A stretch of 64,000 nucleotides of DNA from Alphaproteobacteria bacterium (GTDB lineage: Bacteria; Pseudomonadota; Alphaproteobacteria; Bin95). Shown one piece after another: positions 32,413-41,685 of the stretch (its first letter is position 1; each line of letters begins with the position of its first letter). A program made the position numbers and the translations under genes. The DNA lies in NCBI GenBank assembly GCA_020638555.1, contig JACKII010000003.1, forward strand, positions 1 to 64,000, given 5' to 3'. The notes under the pieces are model-generated. The model saw nothing but the letters and a program-made list of their open reading frames with translations. It did not search any database and was not told the origin of the DNA.

Positions 32413-33138
32413 TCAGCCTGTCCCGGCCCGATAGCCTTCCCAGCCCTTGCGGCGCAGGTCGCAGGCCGGGCACGCGCCGCAGCCATAGCCCCAGGCATGG
32501 CGCTTCGACCGGTCGCCCAGATAGCAGCTATGGCTCTCTTCCAGGATCAGATCGACCAGCCTCGGCCCGCCAATGGCCTCGGCCAGGCGCCAGGTGGCCG
32601 GCTTGTCGATCCACATCAGCGGCGTTTCCAGCACGAACCGGTGGTCCATCCCCAGATTGAGCGCCACCTGCAACGCCTTGATGGTGTCGTCGCGGCAATC
32701 CGGATAGCCGGAATAATCGGTCTCGCACACGCCGGCGACGATGCGGCGGAGGCCGCGGCGATAGGCAATGGCGGCGGCGAAGGTGAGAAACAGCAAATTC
32801 CGCCCCGGCACGAAGGTGTTGGGCAGGCCGGACCCCTGCATGGCGATGGCCGCGTCGCGGGTCAGCGAGGTTTCCGAAATCTGCCCCAGCACGGCGAGGT
32901 CAATCATGTGATCCTCGCCCAGCCGCTCGCGCCATTCAGGTTTCAGGCCGCGCAGGCCGTCTGCGAGTTTGGCCCGGCAATCGAGTTCCACCCGGTGGCG
33001 CTGGCCGTAGTCGAACCCCAGCGTCTCCACCCGCTCGAACCGGTCGAGCGCCCAGGCGAGGCAGGTGGCGGAATCCTGACCGCCGGAAAACAGGACCAGG
33101 GCGCGCTCCGGCGCCGGCGGTTGCGCGGGGGCGGGCAT
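32413..33138 (-). CDS. queC: 7-cyano-7-deazaguanine synthase QueC
   Basis: 241 residues. QueC makes preQ0 from CDG, using ATP and ammonia, in queuosine synthesis. The PP-loop SGGQDS lies at 18-23. The zinc-binding cysteines are C205, C220, C223 and C226 (the last three in CGACPAC). GRNLLFLTFAAAIAY and DYSGYPDCR are family signatures. The ATG at 33138 lies 4 bases beyond the stop of the asparaginase-like gene, so the two are one operon. queD, queE and queF are absent locally. Confidence 0.95.
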   Translation of the reverse strand: MPAPAQPPAPERALVLFSGGQDSATCLAWALDRFERVETLGFDYGQRHRVELDCRAKLADGLRGLKPEWRERLGEDHMIDLAVLGQISETSLTRDAAIAMQGSGLPNTFVPGRNLLFLTFAAAIAYRRGLRRIVAGVCETDYSGYPDCRDDTIKALQVALNLGMDHRFVLETPLMWIDKPATWRLAEAIGGPRLVDLILEESHSCYLGDRSKRHAWGYGCGACPACDLRRKGWEGYRAGTG

Positions 33139-33142
33139 GGCG

Positions 33143-34135
33143 TCAGTACTCGGCAAACATGCGGATGATCTCATCCCGGTCGCTGGTCCGGGTCAGCGCC
33201 AGCATCAGCAGGATGCGGGCCTTCTGGGGAATCAGGTTGTCGGCGGCGATGAAACCGCGGCTGTCCATCACCCGGCCTTGGGCGACGCGACCGCTGCCGG
33301 CGCGGGTCGAAACGACGACCGGAACGCCCTGCTGCACCGCCTCCTCCAGCGCCGCCACCTCGGCCGGGTGGCTCATGCCGGGGGCGAAACTGGCGGCGAC
33401 GATTCCCTTGGCCCCCGCCGCCAGGAAGGCCCGGACCGCGGTGCCGTCGACGCCACCATAGGAATAGGAGATGTCCACCCGCGGCAGGCCAGAGAGGCCG
33501 CTCACCTCGAACTCCGTCTCCGGCGCCCGGCGGCGCAGCGGCTGGCGGTAATAGGCGATCCGGTCTCCGTCCGCATGGCCCAGCACGCCGAAATCGGCGG
33601 TGCGGAACGTCTGGAGGCGCAGGGTCGAGGTCTTGGTGACCTCACGCGCCGCCTGGATTTCGTCGTTCAGCAGCACCAGCACGCCCATGCCGCGCGATTC
33701 CGGCGCGGCCGCGGTGCGGATGGCGTTGTAGAGATTCAGCGTCGCATCCGTGCTCTCGGCGCTGGACGGGCGCTGGGCGCCGACCACCACGACCGTCTGT
33801 TTCACCTTCAGCGACAGGTTGAGGAAATAGGCGGTTTCCTCCGTGGTGGCGGTGCCGTGGGTGATGACCACCCCGTCGAGTTCGGGATCGGCCGCCACGG
33901 CCGCGTGCACCATGCGGGTGAGTTCCAGCCAGTGCGGCGGCCCGATTTCCGGCGAGCCGACGGCCTTGTAGGGGATCAGCGTCAGGTCGGCCGCCTGGCG
34001 CACCACCGGAAACCGCTCGACCAACTGGTCCACGGTCATTTTCTGGCCCGTCAGACTGTATTCCAACAGGTCGAGCGGGCCGTTTCCGATGGAGGAAATG
34101 GTACCGCCGGTTCCGATGATCGCGACTTTGGGCAT
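33143..34135 (-). CDS. Asparaginase/glutaminase-family protein with altered active site
   Basis: 330 residues. The N-terminal nucleophile motif GTGGTIS (T12) is intact. The second motif, normally HGTDTxEE, here reads HGTATTEE (T95-A96), so the aspartate that binds the substrate alpha-amino group in classical asparaginases is alanine. KTSTLRLQTF and GFGxG-like C-terminal segments (AGSGRVAQG) fit the family. It may hydrolyse a different amide. ATG at 34135 is used because the protein then begins with the MPKVAIIGTGG strand. It is translationally close to queC. Confidence 0.83.
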   Translation of the reverse strand: MPKVAIIGTGGTISSIGNGPLDLLEYSLTGQKMTVDQLVERFPVVRQAADLTLIPYKAVGSPEIGPPHWLELTRMVHAAVAADPELDGVVITHGTATTEETAYFLNLSLKVKQTVVVVGAQRPSSAESTDATLNLYNAIRTAAAPESRGMGVLVLLNDEIQAAREVTKTSTLRLQTFRTADFGVLGHADGDRIAYYRQPLRRRAPETEFEVSGLSGLPRVDISYSYGGVDGTAVRAFLAAGAKGIVAASFAPGMSHPAEVAALEEAVQQGVPVVVSTRAGSGRVAQGRVMDSRGFIAADNLIPQKARILLMLALTRTSDRDEIIRMFAEY

Positions 34136-34319
34136 GGTCAGGCTTTCTGGAGGGATTGTGCGCTGCACCACACCCTAATCGAGGCTGCGGCTGCCCCCCA
34201 AGGCGAAACGGCGGGCGCGCGCGAACTTCGGGCCAAACGGACGCCTTGCTGGTCCGTTTGGCCGAAAATCCTGCGCCCGCCGCCCAATTTTTCGGCAGCG
34301 GGAACCGACGGTCCGCCGA

Positions 34320-35435
34320 TCAGGCCCCCAGCTTGTCCAACTCGGCCAGGATCGCCGAGCCCATGCCCTCGGTCGAAACCAGAGTGCCGCCGGGGGTCAT
34401 GATATCGCCGGTGCGATAGCCCGCGTTCAGCACGTTGTCGACCGCCTTCTCGACCATGTCCGCATCCTCGCCCATGTCGAACGAGTAGCGCAGCAGCATG
34501 GCGAACGACAGCACCTCCGCCAGCGGGTTGGCCTTGCCCTGGCCGGCAATGTCCGGCGCGGAGCCGTGCACCGGCTCATACAGCGCCTTGCGCGTGCCGG
34601 TGGTCGGATCCTCGCCGCCCAGCGAGGCGGACGGCAGCATGCCGAGCGAGCCGGTCAGCATCGCCGCGCAGTCGCTGAGAATATCGCCGAACAGGTTGTC
34701 GGTGACGATCACGTCGAACTGCTTCGGCGCGCGCACCAGCTGCATGGCGCAGTTGTCGGCATACATGTGGCTGAGCTGGACGTCCGGATATTCCGCGTCG
34801 TGGATTTTCTGGACTTCCTGGCGCCACATCAGGCCGGATTCCATGACATTGGCCTTCTCGACCGAGGTCACCCGGTTGTCGCGCTTCTGCGCCAGCTCGA
34901 AGCCGACGCGGGCGACGCGCTGCACCTCGTCCGAGGTGTAGACCTGGGTGTTGATGCCCCGGCGACGGCCGTCCGGCAGCTCCTCGATGCCGCGCGGCTC
35001 GCCGAAATAGACGCCGCCGGTCAGTTCGCGCAGGATCATGATATTGAGGCCGGCGACCAGGTCCTTTTTCAGGCTGGAGGCATCGGCGAGCGCGTCGAAC
35101 ACCAGGGCCGGGCGCAGGTTGGCGAACAGGTCCATTTCCTTGCGCAGGCGCAGCAGGCCGCGCTCCGGCTGGACCTCGAACGGCAGCGTCTCCCATTTCG
35201 GCCCGCCGACGGAGCCGAACAGCACCGCGTCGGCGGCCATGGCATCGGCCAGGGTTTCGTCCGTCAGCGGCACGCCGGAGGCGTCGATGGCCGCGCCGCC
35301 GACCTTGCCCTCGGCCAGATCGAAGGAGACATGGCGGCGCTGGTCCATCCAGTCGATGATGCGGCGCACCTCATGCACGACTTCCGGACCGATCCCGTCG
35401 CCGGGCAGGACAAAGACTTTCTTGTTGGCGGGCAT
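34320..35435 (-). CDS. leuB: 3-isopropylmalate dehydrogenase LeuB
   Basis: 371 residues. It oxidises and decarboxylates 3-isopropylmalate in leucine synthesis. Signatures: LPGDGIGPEV at the start, GSVGGPKWE, RPALVFDAL, the EKANVMESGLMWR catalytic lysine segment, DNLFGDILSD, and HGSAPDIAGQGKANPLA, which is the NAD-specific adenosine-binding region. Length is normal. It stands apart from leuA/leuCD in this window. Confidence 0.96.
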   Translation of the reverse strand: MPANKKVFVLPGDGIGPEVVHEVRRIIDWMDQRRHVSFDLAEGKVGGAAIDASGVPLTDETLADAMAADAVLFGSVGGPKWETLPFEVQPERGLLRLRKEMDLFANLRPALVFDALADASSLKKDLVAGLNIMILRELTGGVYFGEPRGIEELPDGRRRGINTQVYTSDEVQRVARVGFELAQKRDNRVTSVEKANVMESGLMWRQEVQKIHDAEYPDVQLSHMYADNCAMQLVRAPKQFDVIVTDNLFGDILSDCAAMLTGSLGMLPSASLGGEDPTTGTRKALYEPVHGSAPDIAGQGKANPLAEVLSFAMLLRYSFDMGEDADMVEKAVDNVLNAGYRTGDIMTPGGTLVSTEGMGSAILAELDKLGA

Positions 35436-35527
35436 GGCTTCGCTTCACAGTGCTGAGAGAGTGGACAATCGAGAGGGCGCGGTTTCCCACGAATCGGCCC
35501 GCACCTCAAGGGGCAAGGCGCAACCGG

Positions 35528-36418
35528 TCAGGCCACCGCCACCGGCGGGGCCTCCGCGGCGCGGGCTCGGGCCAACATGGCCTCGCGCCGGGCGATGTAG
35601 AAGGTGGAGGCAAAGATCACCGCGCCACCGATCCAGGTCCAGACCGTCGGCACCTCCGCGAACAGCAGGAAGGCCAGCAGGGCCGAGAGCGGCAGGCGGG
35701 TGAAATCGAACGGCATCACCACGGTCAGGTCGGCATAGCCAAACGCCTTGGTCATGCACCAGTGCCCCATGGTGCCGCAGCCGGCCAGCAGCACCAGCCA
35801 GCCCAGCATCTCCCACGACGGCCACTGCCAGACGAACAGGGCGGGCACGAAGGTGAGCGGGGTCAGCAGCAATACCATATAGGTGATGATCGTCTCGGCC
35901 CGCTCGGTCCGGGTCAGGGATTTCAGCACCAGCTTGTTGGCGGCCATGCCGACGCAGTTGATCAGGGCCAGGATCGAGCCGAACTGGATGATCTCCGCGC
36001 CCGGCCGCAGCACCAGCATCGCGCCGGCAAAGCCGATCAGAACGGCGGCCCAGCGGCGCAGGCGCACGTCCTCGCCCAGGAACAGGGCGGCGCCGACGGT
36101 GGCGAAGATCGGCGACAAAAAGCTGAGGGCCGTCGCCTCCGAAATCGGGATCAGGGTGATGGCCCAGAAGCCGCTGGTCATGCCGACGACGCTGATGCAG
36201 GCGCGGATGCCGAACAGGCCGATGCGCTTGGTGCGCATGCCCGAAAGCCGGGTCTTGATCAGCCAGGGCGTCATCCAGGCCAGCGCCAGCAGGTTGCGGA
36301 AGAACACAATCTCGAGCGCATGCAATTCCGTCGAAGCATGCCGGATCAGGATCGACATGCAACTGAAGAACAAGGTGGCCGTGGTGGCGAATACGGCGGC
36401 GCGCAACAGCGGGTTCAT
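35528..36418 (-). CDS. EamA/DMT-family membrane transporter
   Basis: 296 residues with about ten hydrophobic helices in two EamA repeats (about 5-140 and 150-285). RHASTELHALEIVFFRNLLALAWM is the typical first repeat signature. Probably a metabolite exporter; substrate unknown. ATG at 36418. The gene upstream on the strand is a second EamA protein, separated by 4 bases, so the two are an operon and may be a paired or heteromeric exporter. Confidence 0.85.
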   Translation of the reverse strand: MNPLLRAAVFATTATLFFSCMSILIRHASTELHALEIVFFRNLLALAWMTPWLIKTRLSGMRTKRIGLFGIRACISVVGMTSGFWAITLIPISEATALSFLSPIFATVGAALFLGEDVRLRRWAAVLIGFAGAMLVLRPGAEIIQFGSILALINCVGMAANKLVLKSLTRTERAETIITYMVLLLTPLTFVPALFVWQWPSWEMLGWLVLLAGCGTMGHWCMTKAFGYADLTVVMPFDFTRLPLSALLAFLLFAEVPTVWTWIGGAVIFASTFYIARREAMLARARAAEAPPVAVA

Positions 36419-36422
36419 GCGA

Positions 36423-37325
36423 TCATGCCCGCCCGCGCCGGGCCAGCCTCGCCTCGCGATGGCTGATATAGGTGCCGGCGGCAAACACGATCAGCGCGCC
36501 GATCCAGACCGCCGGCGCCGGCACCTCGTCGAAAATCGCCCAGGCCGCCACCGCGATGATGGGCAGGCGCGAGAAATCCAACGGTTGCAACGCCGCCACT
36601 TCCTGCAAGGAATAGGCGCGGACGTGGAAGGTATGGGCCGTCGCCGCCAGCACGCCGAGCGCGACCAGCCAGATCCAGACCTCGCCCGTCGGCGTGGTCC
36701 AGAAAAACAGCGACGGTACCAGCGCGATGCCCGCCATCATCAGCGCCTGATAGAGCAGAATCGTCTCCGGCCGCTCGATGAAGGTCAGCCGGCGCACGAC
36801 GATGATCGTCACCGCCCACATGGCGGAAGAGAACAGCACCAGGCCCGTCGCCCAGTGCACGTCGGCAAAGCCCGGCTGCACGATGACGACGACGCCGGCA
36901 AAGCCGATCAGCGTCGCCGACCAGCGCCGCCATCCCACCGCCTCGCCCAGCAGCAGTGCCGCCAGCACCGTCGCCCAGAGCGGCGCGGTGAAGCCCAGCG
37001 CCGTCAGGTCGGCCAGCGGCAGCAGCGGCACGGCATAGAACCAGGCCAGCATGCTGGAGCCGTTCAGCGTGCCCCGCAGCGTCAGCAGGTCGAGCCGCCG
37101 CGGAATCAGCACCCCCCAGCCGGACCGGCCGACGGTCATCGGCAGCAGGATCAGGAACGAGAACAGGTTGCGGAAGAAGGCGACGACGAACGGGTGCGTG
37201 CCCTGCTCCGCCGCCAGGCGCACGAACACGCTGTTGAACGCAAAGCAGCCACAGGCGGCCAGCATGAAAAGGGCGGCGGCAACCGGGCGAATTTCCCGCT
37301 TGGCCGAGAGTGTGGCTGTCGTCAT
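36423..37325 (-). CDS. EamA/DMT-family membrane transporter
   Basis: 300 residues, about ten membrane helices, two EamA repeats. It has the same architecture as its downstream neighbour (VAFFRNLFSFLILLP parallels VFFRNLLALAWMTP; LDFSRLPI parallels FDFTRLPL), so the pair probably arose by tandem duplication followed by considerable divergence. The ATG at 37325 starts before the first helix. Substrate unknown. Confidence 0.85.
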   Translation of the reverse strand: MTTATLSAKREIRPVAAALFMLAACGCFAFNSVFVRLAAEQGTHPFVVAFFRNLFSFLILLPMTVGRSGWGVLIPRRLDLLTLRGTLNGSSMLAWFYAVPLLPLADLTALGFTAPLWATVLAALLLGEAVGWRRWSATLIGFAGVVVIVQPGFADVHWATGLVLFSSAMWAVTIIVVRRLTFIERPETILLYQALMMAGIALVPSLFFWTTPTGEVWIWLVALGVLAATAHTFHVRAYSLQEVAALQPLDFSRLPIIAVAAWAIFDEVPAPAVWIGALIVFAAGTYISHREARLARRGRA

Positions 37326-37576
37326 GGCGTCGCAGCATAACCGGATTTCTTTAGCAGGCTAACAGTTTGGCACGGCAACATGCCAGCCCTGCACGGCACG
37401 CGGGGCTCGGGCGACAGCCGGGTATTCGCGCTTGCAATCGCAGCGCCGCCGCGCTATCCACCGCCTCACTTCACACGCGGGCCTTGCGGCACTGCGCCCT
37501 CACGGCGTGGACGGTCGCTCCGGTGCTTCGGCTCTCGGCCTGCGGAGGATCAACCGGAAAACGGAGATACGGGCCC

Positions 37577-38419
37577 ATGGCGATGCCCACGTTTACCATG
37601 CGTCAGCTGCTGGAAGCCGGCGTGCATTTCGGCCACCACACGCGGCGCTGGAACCCGAAGATGAAGCCGTTCATCTTCGGCGCGCGCAACGGCGTGCACA
37701 TCATCGACCTGCAACAGAGCGTGCCGCTGCTGCACCGCTCCCTGCTGGCGGTGCGCGAAGTCGTGGCCGGCGGCGGCCGCGTCCTGTTCGTCGGCACCAA
37801 GCGCCAGGCGCAGGACATCATTGCCGAGCACGCCAAGCGCTGCGGCATGTACTATGTGAACCACCGCTGGCTCGGCGGCATGCTCACCAACTGGCGCACG
37901 GTGTCGAACTCGATCCGTCGCCTGCGCGACCTGGAAGAGCAGCTGGCGCAGGACAATCTGGGCCTGACCAAGAAGGAAATGCTGAACCTCACCCGCGAGC
38001 AGGAAAAGCTGGAGCGGACGCTGGGCGGCATCAAGGAAATGGCCGGCCTGCCCGACCTGATCTTCATCCTGGACACCAACAAGGAACACCTCGCGGTGGC
38101 CGAGGCGCGGGTGCTGAACATCCCGGTGGTCGGCGTGCTGGACAGCAATTCCGATCCGGACGGCGTCACCTTCCCGATCCCAGGCAATGACGACGCCATT
38201 CGCGCGATCAGCCTCTATTGCGAGCTGATGTCCGCCGCCGTCCTGGACGGCCTGGAGGCCGAAATGGCCGCCTCCGGCATCGACCTCGGCGAATCCGAGG
38301 AAGGCCTGAGCGAGGATCTGGACGGCAGCGGCGAGGAAGCCCCCGTCGCCCTGGCGCCGGAAGACGAAGCCGCGGCCGCAGCGTCCGAGGGCGAGGGCGA
38401 AACCCCTCCGGCGGCCTGA
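37577..38419 (+). CDS. rpsB: Ribosomal protein S2
   Basis: 280 residues. The S2 core is unmistakable: FTMRQLLEAGVHFGHHTRRWNPKMKPFIFG, VGTKRQAQ, NHRWLGGMLTNW, LPDLIFILDTN. A C-terminal extension of about 50 residues (230-280) is rich in Glu, Asp, Ser and Ala, a known feature of some alphaproteobacterial S2 proteins. The ATG at 37577 has a weak GGAGAT upstream. The 251-base region before it presumably holds the promoter and leader of the rpsB-tsf unit. Confidence 0.97.
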   Translation: MAMPTFTMRQLLEAGVHFGHHTRRWNPKMKPFIFGARNGVHIIDLQQSVPLLHRSLLAVREVVAGGGRVLFVGTKRQAQDIIAEHAKRCGMYYVNHRWLGGMLTNWRTVSNSIRRLRDLEEQLAQDNLGLTKKEMLNLTREQEKLERTLGGIKEMAGLPDLIFILDTNKEHLAVAEARVLNIPVVGVLDSNSDPDGVTFPIPGNDDAIRAISLYCELMSAAVLDGLEAEMAASGIDLGESEEGLSEDLDGSGEEAPVALAPEDEAAAAASEGEGETPPAA

Positions 38420-38496
38420 CCGTCCGGCGCCGGCCCGGTTCGGCCGGCGGCCTCCGCATCGCCGCGGCAGACCGCGGCGCGACACCAACACGCATT

Positions 38497-38520
38497 CTGC
38501 CCCGGCAAAAACCGGGGCAG
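38497..38520 (+). terminator. Attenuator-type stem-loop between rpsB and tsf
   Basis: CTGCCCCGG and CCGGGGCAG form a perfect 9-bp stem with a CAAAAA loop. No long T-run follows. Position between rpsB and tsf suggests partial termination or mRNA processing that sets S2 versus EF-Ts levels. Confidence 0.55.
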
Positions 38521-38561
38521 CAATCGCGCGCTCTCTAAATTGAAATAGGGACTCACTCGTA

Positions 38562-39485
38562 ATGGCATTCACCGCTAGCGACGTGAAGGCGCTCCGGGAG
38601 AAGACCGGCGCCGGTATGATGGACTGCAAGAAGGCGCTCCAGGAAAATGACGGCGACATGGAAGCCGCGGTCGACTGGCTGCGCACCAAGGGCCTGGCGG
38701 CCGCCGCGAAAAAGGCCAGCCGCGTTGCCGCCGAGGGCCTGGTCGGCATCGCCGCCGATGGCGTCCGTGCCGCGGTGGTCGAGTTGAACGCCGAAACCGA
38801 CTTCGTCGCCCGCAACGACCAGTTCCAGGCGCTGGTGGCGGATATCGCCACACTGGCCCTCGACAACGGCGCTTCGGTCGAAGCCCTGTCCGGCGCCAAG
38901 ATGGCCAACGGCAAGACCGTCGCCGAATCGATCACCGACGCCATCGCCACCATCGGCGAGAACATGAATCTGCGCCGCGTCGCGCAGCTCTCCGTCGGCC
39001 AGGGCGTGATCGCCACCTATGTGCACAACACGACCGCGCCGGGCCTCGGCAAGATCGGCGTGCTGGTGGCCATGGAGTCCGCCGGCGACGCCGCGCGCCT
39101 GAACGAGGTCGGCCGTCAGGTCGCCATGCACGTGGCCGCCTCCAACCCGCTGTCGCTGAACCGCGACGACGTCGACCCGACCGTGGTCGAGCGCGAGCGC
39201 CAGGTGCTGGTGGAGCAGGCCCGCGCCTCCGGCCGTCCGGAAAACATCATCGAGAAGATGGTCGATGGCCGGATGCGCAAATTCTATGAGGAAAGCGTGC
39301 TGCTGGAGCAGGCCTTCGTCATCGACCCGGACAAGAGCGTCGGCAAGGCGATCGAGGAACTGGCGAAGGAACTGGGCACGGCCGTGGCCTGCACCGGCTT
39401 CGTGCGCATGGCGCTGGGCGAAGGCGTGGAGCGCGAGGAGAGCGATTTCGCCTCCGAAGTCGCCGCCACCCTCAAGAAAGACTGA
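38562..39485 (+). CDS. tsf: Elongation factor Ts
   Basis: 307 residues. EF-Ts recycles EF-Tu by releasing GDP. The N-terminal UBA-like domain has LREKTGAGMMDCKKAL (about 10-25), the core has NAETDFVARNDQF, and the C-terminal part has GKAIEEL and a VRMALGEGVE end. Length is normal. It follows rpsB and precedes pyrH, the standard bacterial order. Confidence 0.98.
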   Translation: MAFTASDVKALREKTGAGMMDCKKALQENDGDMEAAVDWLRTKGLAAAAKKASRVAAEGLVGIAADGVRAAVVELNAETDFVARNDQFQALVADIATLALDNGASVEALSGAKMANGKTVAESITDAIATIGENMNLRRVAQLSVGQGVIATYVHNTTAPGLGKIGVLVAMESAGDAARLNEVGRQVAMHVAASNPLSLNRDDVDPTVVERERQVLVEQARASGRPENIIEKMVDGRMRKFYEESVLLEQAFVIDPDKSVGKAIEELAKELGTAVACTGFVRMALGEGVEREESDFASEVAATLKKD

Positions 39486-39531
39486 CCGTCGGGACCGGAA
39501 ACCGGTCCCCGTACCGAAAGGCCTCTTTGCC

Positions 39532-40281
39532 ATGGACGGCGAGCAAACCGACGGACCGAAAACCGACGCGTCGCGGCGCTATCACCGCGTCCTGCTCAAA
39601 GTCTCCGGCGAAGCCCTGATGGGCGAACAGGCCTATGGCATCGACCCCGACACCGTCGCCCGCATCGCCGATGACATTATCGGCGTGCGGGGGTTGGGGA
39701 TCGAGGTCTGCGTCGTCGTCGGCGGCGGCAACATTTTCCGCGGCCTCAGGGCCAAGGGCTGGGGCATGGAGCGCGCCACCGGCGACCATATGGGCATGCT
39801 GGCCACGGTCATCAACGCGCTGGCGCTCCAGGCAGCGCTGGAAAGCCGGGGCCAGCCGACGCGGGTGCAGTCCGCCATTCCCATGGCCACCGTCTGCGAG
39901 CCCTATATCCGCCGCCGCGCCCAGCGGCATCTGGAAAAGGGCCGCGTCGTCATCTTCGCCGCCGGCACCGGCAACCCGTTCTTCACCACCGACACCGCCG
40001 CCGCCCTGCGTGCGTCAGAAATGGGCTGCGACGCGCTGCTGAAAGGCACCCAGGTGGACGGCGTCTATTCCGCCGATCCGAAAAAGGACCCGAGCGCCAC
40101 CCGCTATGACCGGCTGCATTTCCTCGACGTGCTGACGCGCGATCTGGGGGTGATGGACACGGCGGCGATCGCGCTGGCCCGCGAAAACCGGATCCCCATC
40201 CTGGTGTTCTCGATCCACACGCCCGGTGCGTTTGTGCAAGCATTGCGCGGCGAAGGGCGTTATACCATCGTTGAGGAATAA
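39532..40281 (+). CDS. pyrH: UMP kinase
   Basis: 249 residues. It phosphorylates UMP to UDP. Amino-acid-kinase fold: LLKVSGEALMG, VVVGGGNIFRG, ERATGDHMGMLATVINALAL, GTGNPFFTTDTAAALRA, and DGVYSADPKKDP are all typical. The ATG at 39532 gives a short hydrophilic extension before the first strand. It lies between tsf and frr. Confidence 0.97.
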   Translation: MDGEQTDGPKTDASRRYHRVLLKVSGEALMGEQAYGIDPDTVARIADDIIGVRGLGIEVCVVVGGGNIFRGLRAKGWGMERATGDHMGMLATVINALALQAALESRGQPTRVQSAIPMATVCEPYIRRRAQRHLEKGRVVIFAAGTGNPFFTTDTAAALRASEMGCDALLKGTQVDGVYSADPKKDPSATRYDRLHFLDVLTRDLGVMDTAAIALARENRIPILVFSIHTPGAFVQALRGEGRYTIVEE

Positions 40282-40334
40282 GGGGCGGCCGGCGCCAACC
40301 GCCGCCGCCACCAATCGTTTCGAGGAGGACTCGC

Positions 40335-40892
40335 ATGTCGGGCAGCGATCTGGAAGACATCACACGCCGCATGGACGGGGCGCTCGAAGCCCTGAAACGC
40401 GAATTCGCCGGCCTGCGCACCGGCCGCGCCTCCACCGCCCTGCTCGACCCGATCCGGGTCGAAGCCTATGGCCAGGAGATGCCGCTGAACCAGGTCGGCA
40501 CCGTCGGCGTGCCGGAGCCGCGCATGCTGACCGTGCAGGTCTGGGACAAGTCGATGGTCGGTGCGGTCGAGCGCGCCATCCGCGATTCCGACCTGGGCCT
40601 GAACCCGTCCGCCGACGGCCAGCTGGTGCGCGTGCCGATCCCGGAACTCTCGGAAGAGCGGCGCAAGGAACTGACCAAGGTCGCCGGCCGCTATGCCGAA
40701 CAGGCCAAGGTTGCGGTGCGCAATGTGCGCCGCGACGGCATGGACGGGCTGAAGCGCGAGGAAAAGGACGGCGATATCAGCCAGGACGAGCACAAGAAAC
40801 TGGCCGACCAGATCCAGAAGCTGACCGACGAACACATCAAGCTGATCGACGAGGCGGCGGCCGCCAAGGATGCCGAGATCATGCAGGTCTGA
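40335..40892 (+). CDS. frr: Ribosome recycling factor
   Basis: 185 residues. It splits post-termination ribosomes with EF-G. ALKREFAGLRTGRAST, the VRVPIPELSEERRKEL motif, RNVRRDG and the C-terminal three-helix-bundle residues are intact. GAGGAGG lies just upstream of the ATG. Confidence 0.98.
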   Translation: MSGSDLEDITRRMDGALEALKREFAGLRTGRASTALLDPIRVEAYGQEMPLNQVGTVGVPEPRMLTVQVWDKSMVGAVERAIRDSDLGLNPSADGQLVRVPIPELSEERRKELTKVAGRYAEQAKVAVRNVRRDGMDGLKREEKDGDISQDEHKKLADQIQKLTDEHIKLIDEAAAAKDAEIMQV

Positions 40893-40943
40893 CGGCACGC
40901 GCCGGGACAGGCCGGCCTCGCTGCCGCGCACCGCAATCAATCC

Positions 40944-41681
40944 ATGGTTCAAAACTCCCCCGCCCCGACCCCGCATCCGGTTCCGCGCCATGTCGCCATC
41001 ATCATGGATGGCAACGGACGCTGGGCCCAGCGTCGTGGCCTGCCGCGCGTGGCCGGCCACCGCCGCGGCGCCCAGGCGGCGAAGGATACGGTGCTGACCG
41101 CCCTCGACCTCGGCATCGAATACCTGACGCTCTACAGCTTCTCCTCCGAGAACTGGAGCCGGCCGCTGGACGAGGTCGACGACCTGATGGGCCTGCTGCG
41201 CTTCACCATGCAGCGCGAGGCCAGCACCATGCACGAACGCGGCGTGCGCCTGCGCGTGATCGGCGACCGCACGCGCCTGCCCGCGGATGTGCTGGCGACC
41301 ATCGAGGCCATGGAGGCCAAAACCGCCGGCAACCGGCGCATGACGGCGGTGATTGCGCTCAGCTATGGCAGCCGCGACGAGATCGCGGCCGCGGTCCGGC
41401 GCATGGCCGCGGACGCGGTCGCCGGCCGGCTCGACCCGGAGGCGATCACGCCGGAGACCGTTTCGGGCTATCTCTACACCCACGACATTCCCGACCCCGA
41501 CCTGGTGATCCGCACCAGCGGCGAGCAGCGGATCAGCAATTTCCTGCTGTGGCAGTCCGCCTATGCGGAGTTCGTGTTCCCCGAAACGCTCTGGCCGGAC
41601 TTCGACCGCACCGCCCTGGAAAACGCCCTGGCCTCCTATGGCCAGCGGGACCGCCGGTACGGTGGGCGCAAGGTTGGGTGA
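40944..41681 (+). CDS. uppS: Undecaprenyl diphosphate synthase (cis-isoprenyl transferase)
   Basis: 245 residues. Condenses isopentenyl diphosphate to the C55 carrier lipid for peptidoglycan and LPS. The catalytic AIIMDGNGRWA (D22) is present, with the GHRRGA substrate helix, YSFSSENWSRP, RTSGEQRISNFLLWQSAYAEF and WPDFD. It is followed with almost no gap by cdsA. Confidence 0.97.
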   Translation: MVQNSPAPTPHPVPRHVAIIMDGNGRWAQRRGLPRVAGHRRGAQAAKDTVLTALDLGIEYLTLYSFSSENWSRPLDEVDDLMGLLRFTMQREASTMHERGVRLRVIGDRTRLPADVLATIEAMEAKTAGNRRMTAVIALSYGSRDEIAAAVRRMAADAVAGRLDPEAITPETVSGYLYTHDIPDPDLVIRTSGEQRISNFLLWQSAYAEFVFPETLWPDFDRTALENALASYGQRDRRYGGRKVG

Positions 41682-41685
41682 GGCC

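Noticed and set aside
37326..37576. Possible structured rpsB leader RNA
   Set aside because: Some inverted segments are visible but no fold is clearly better than expected for 70% GC DNA, and I know no matching leader motif.
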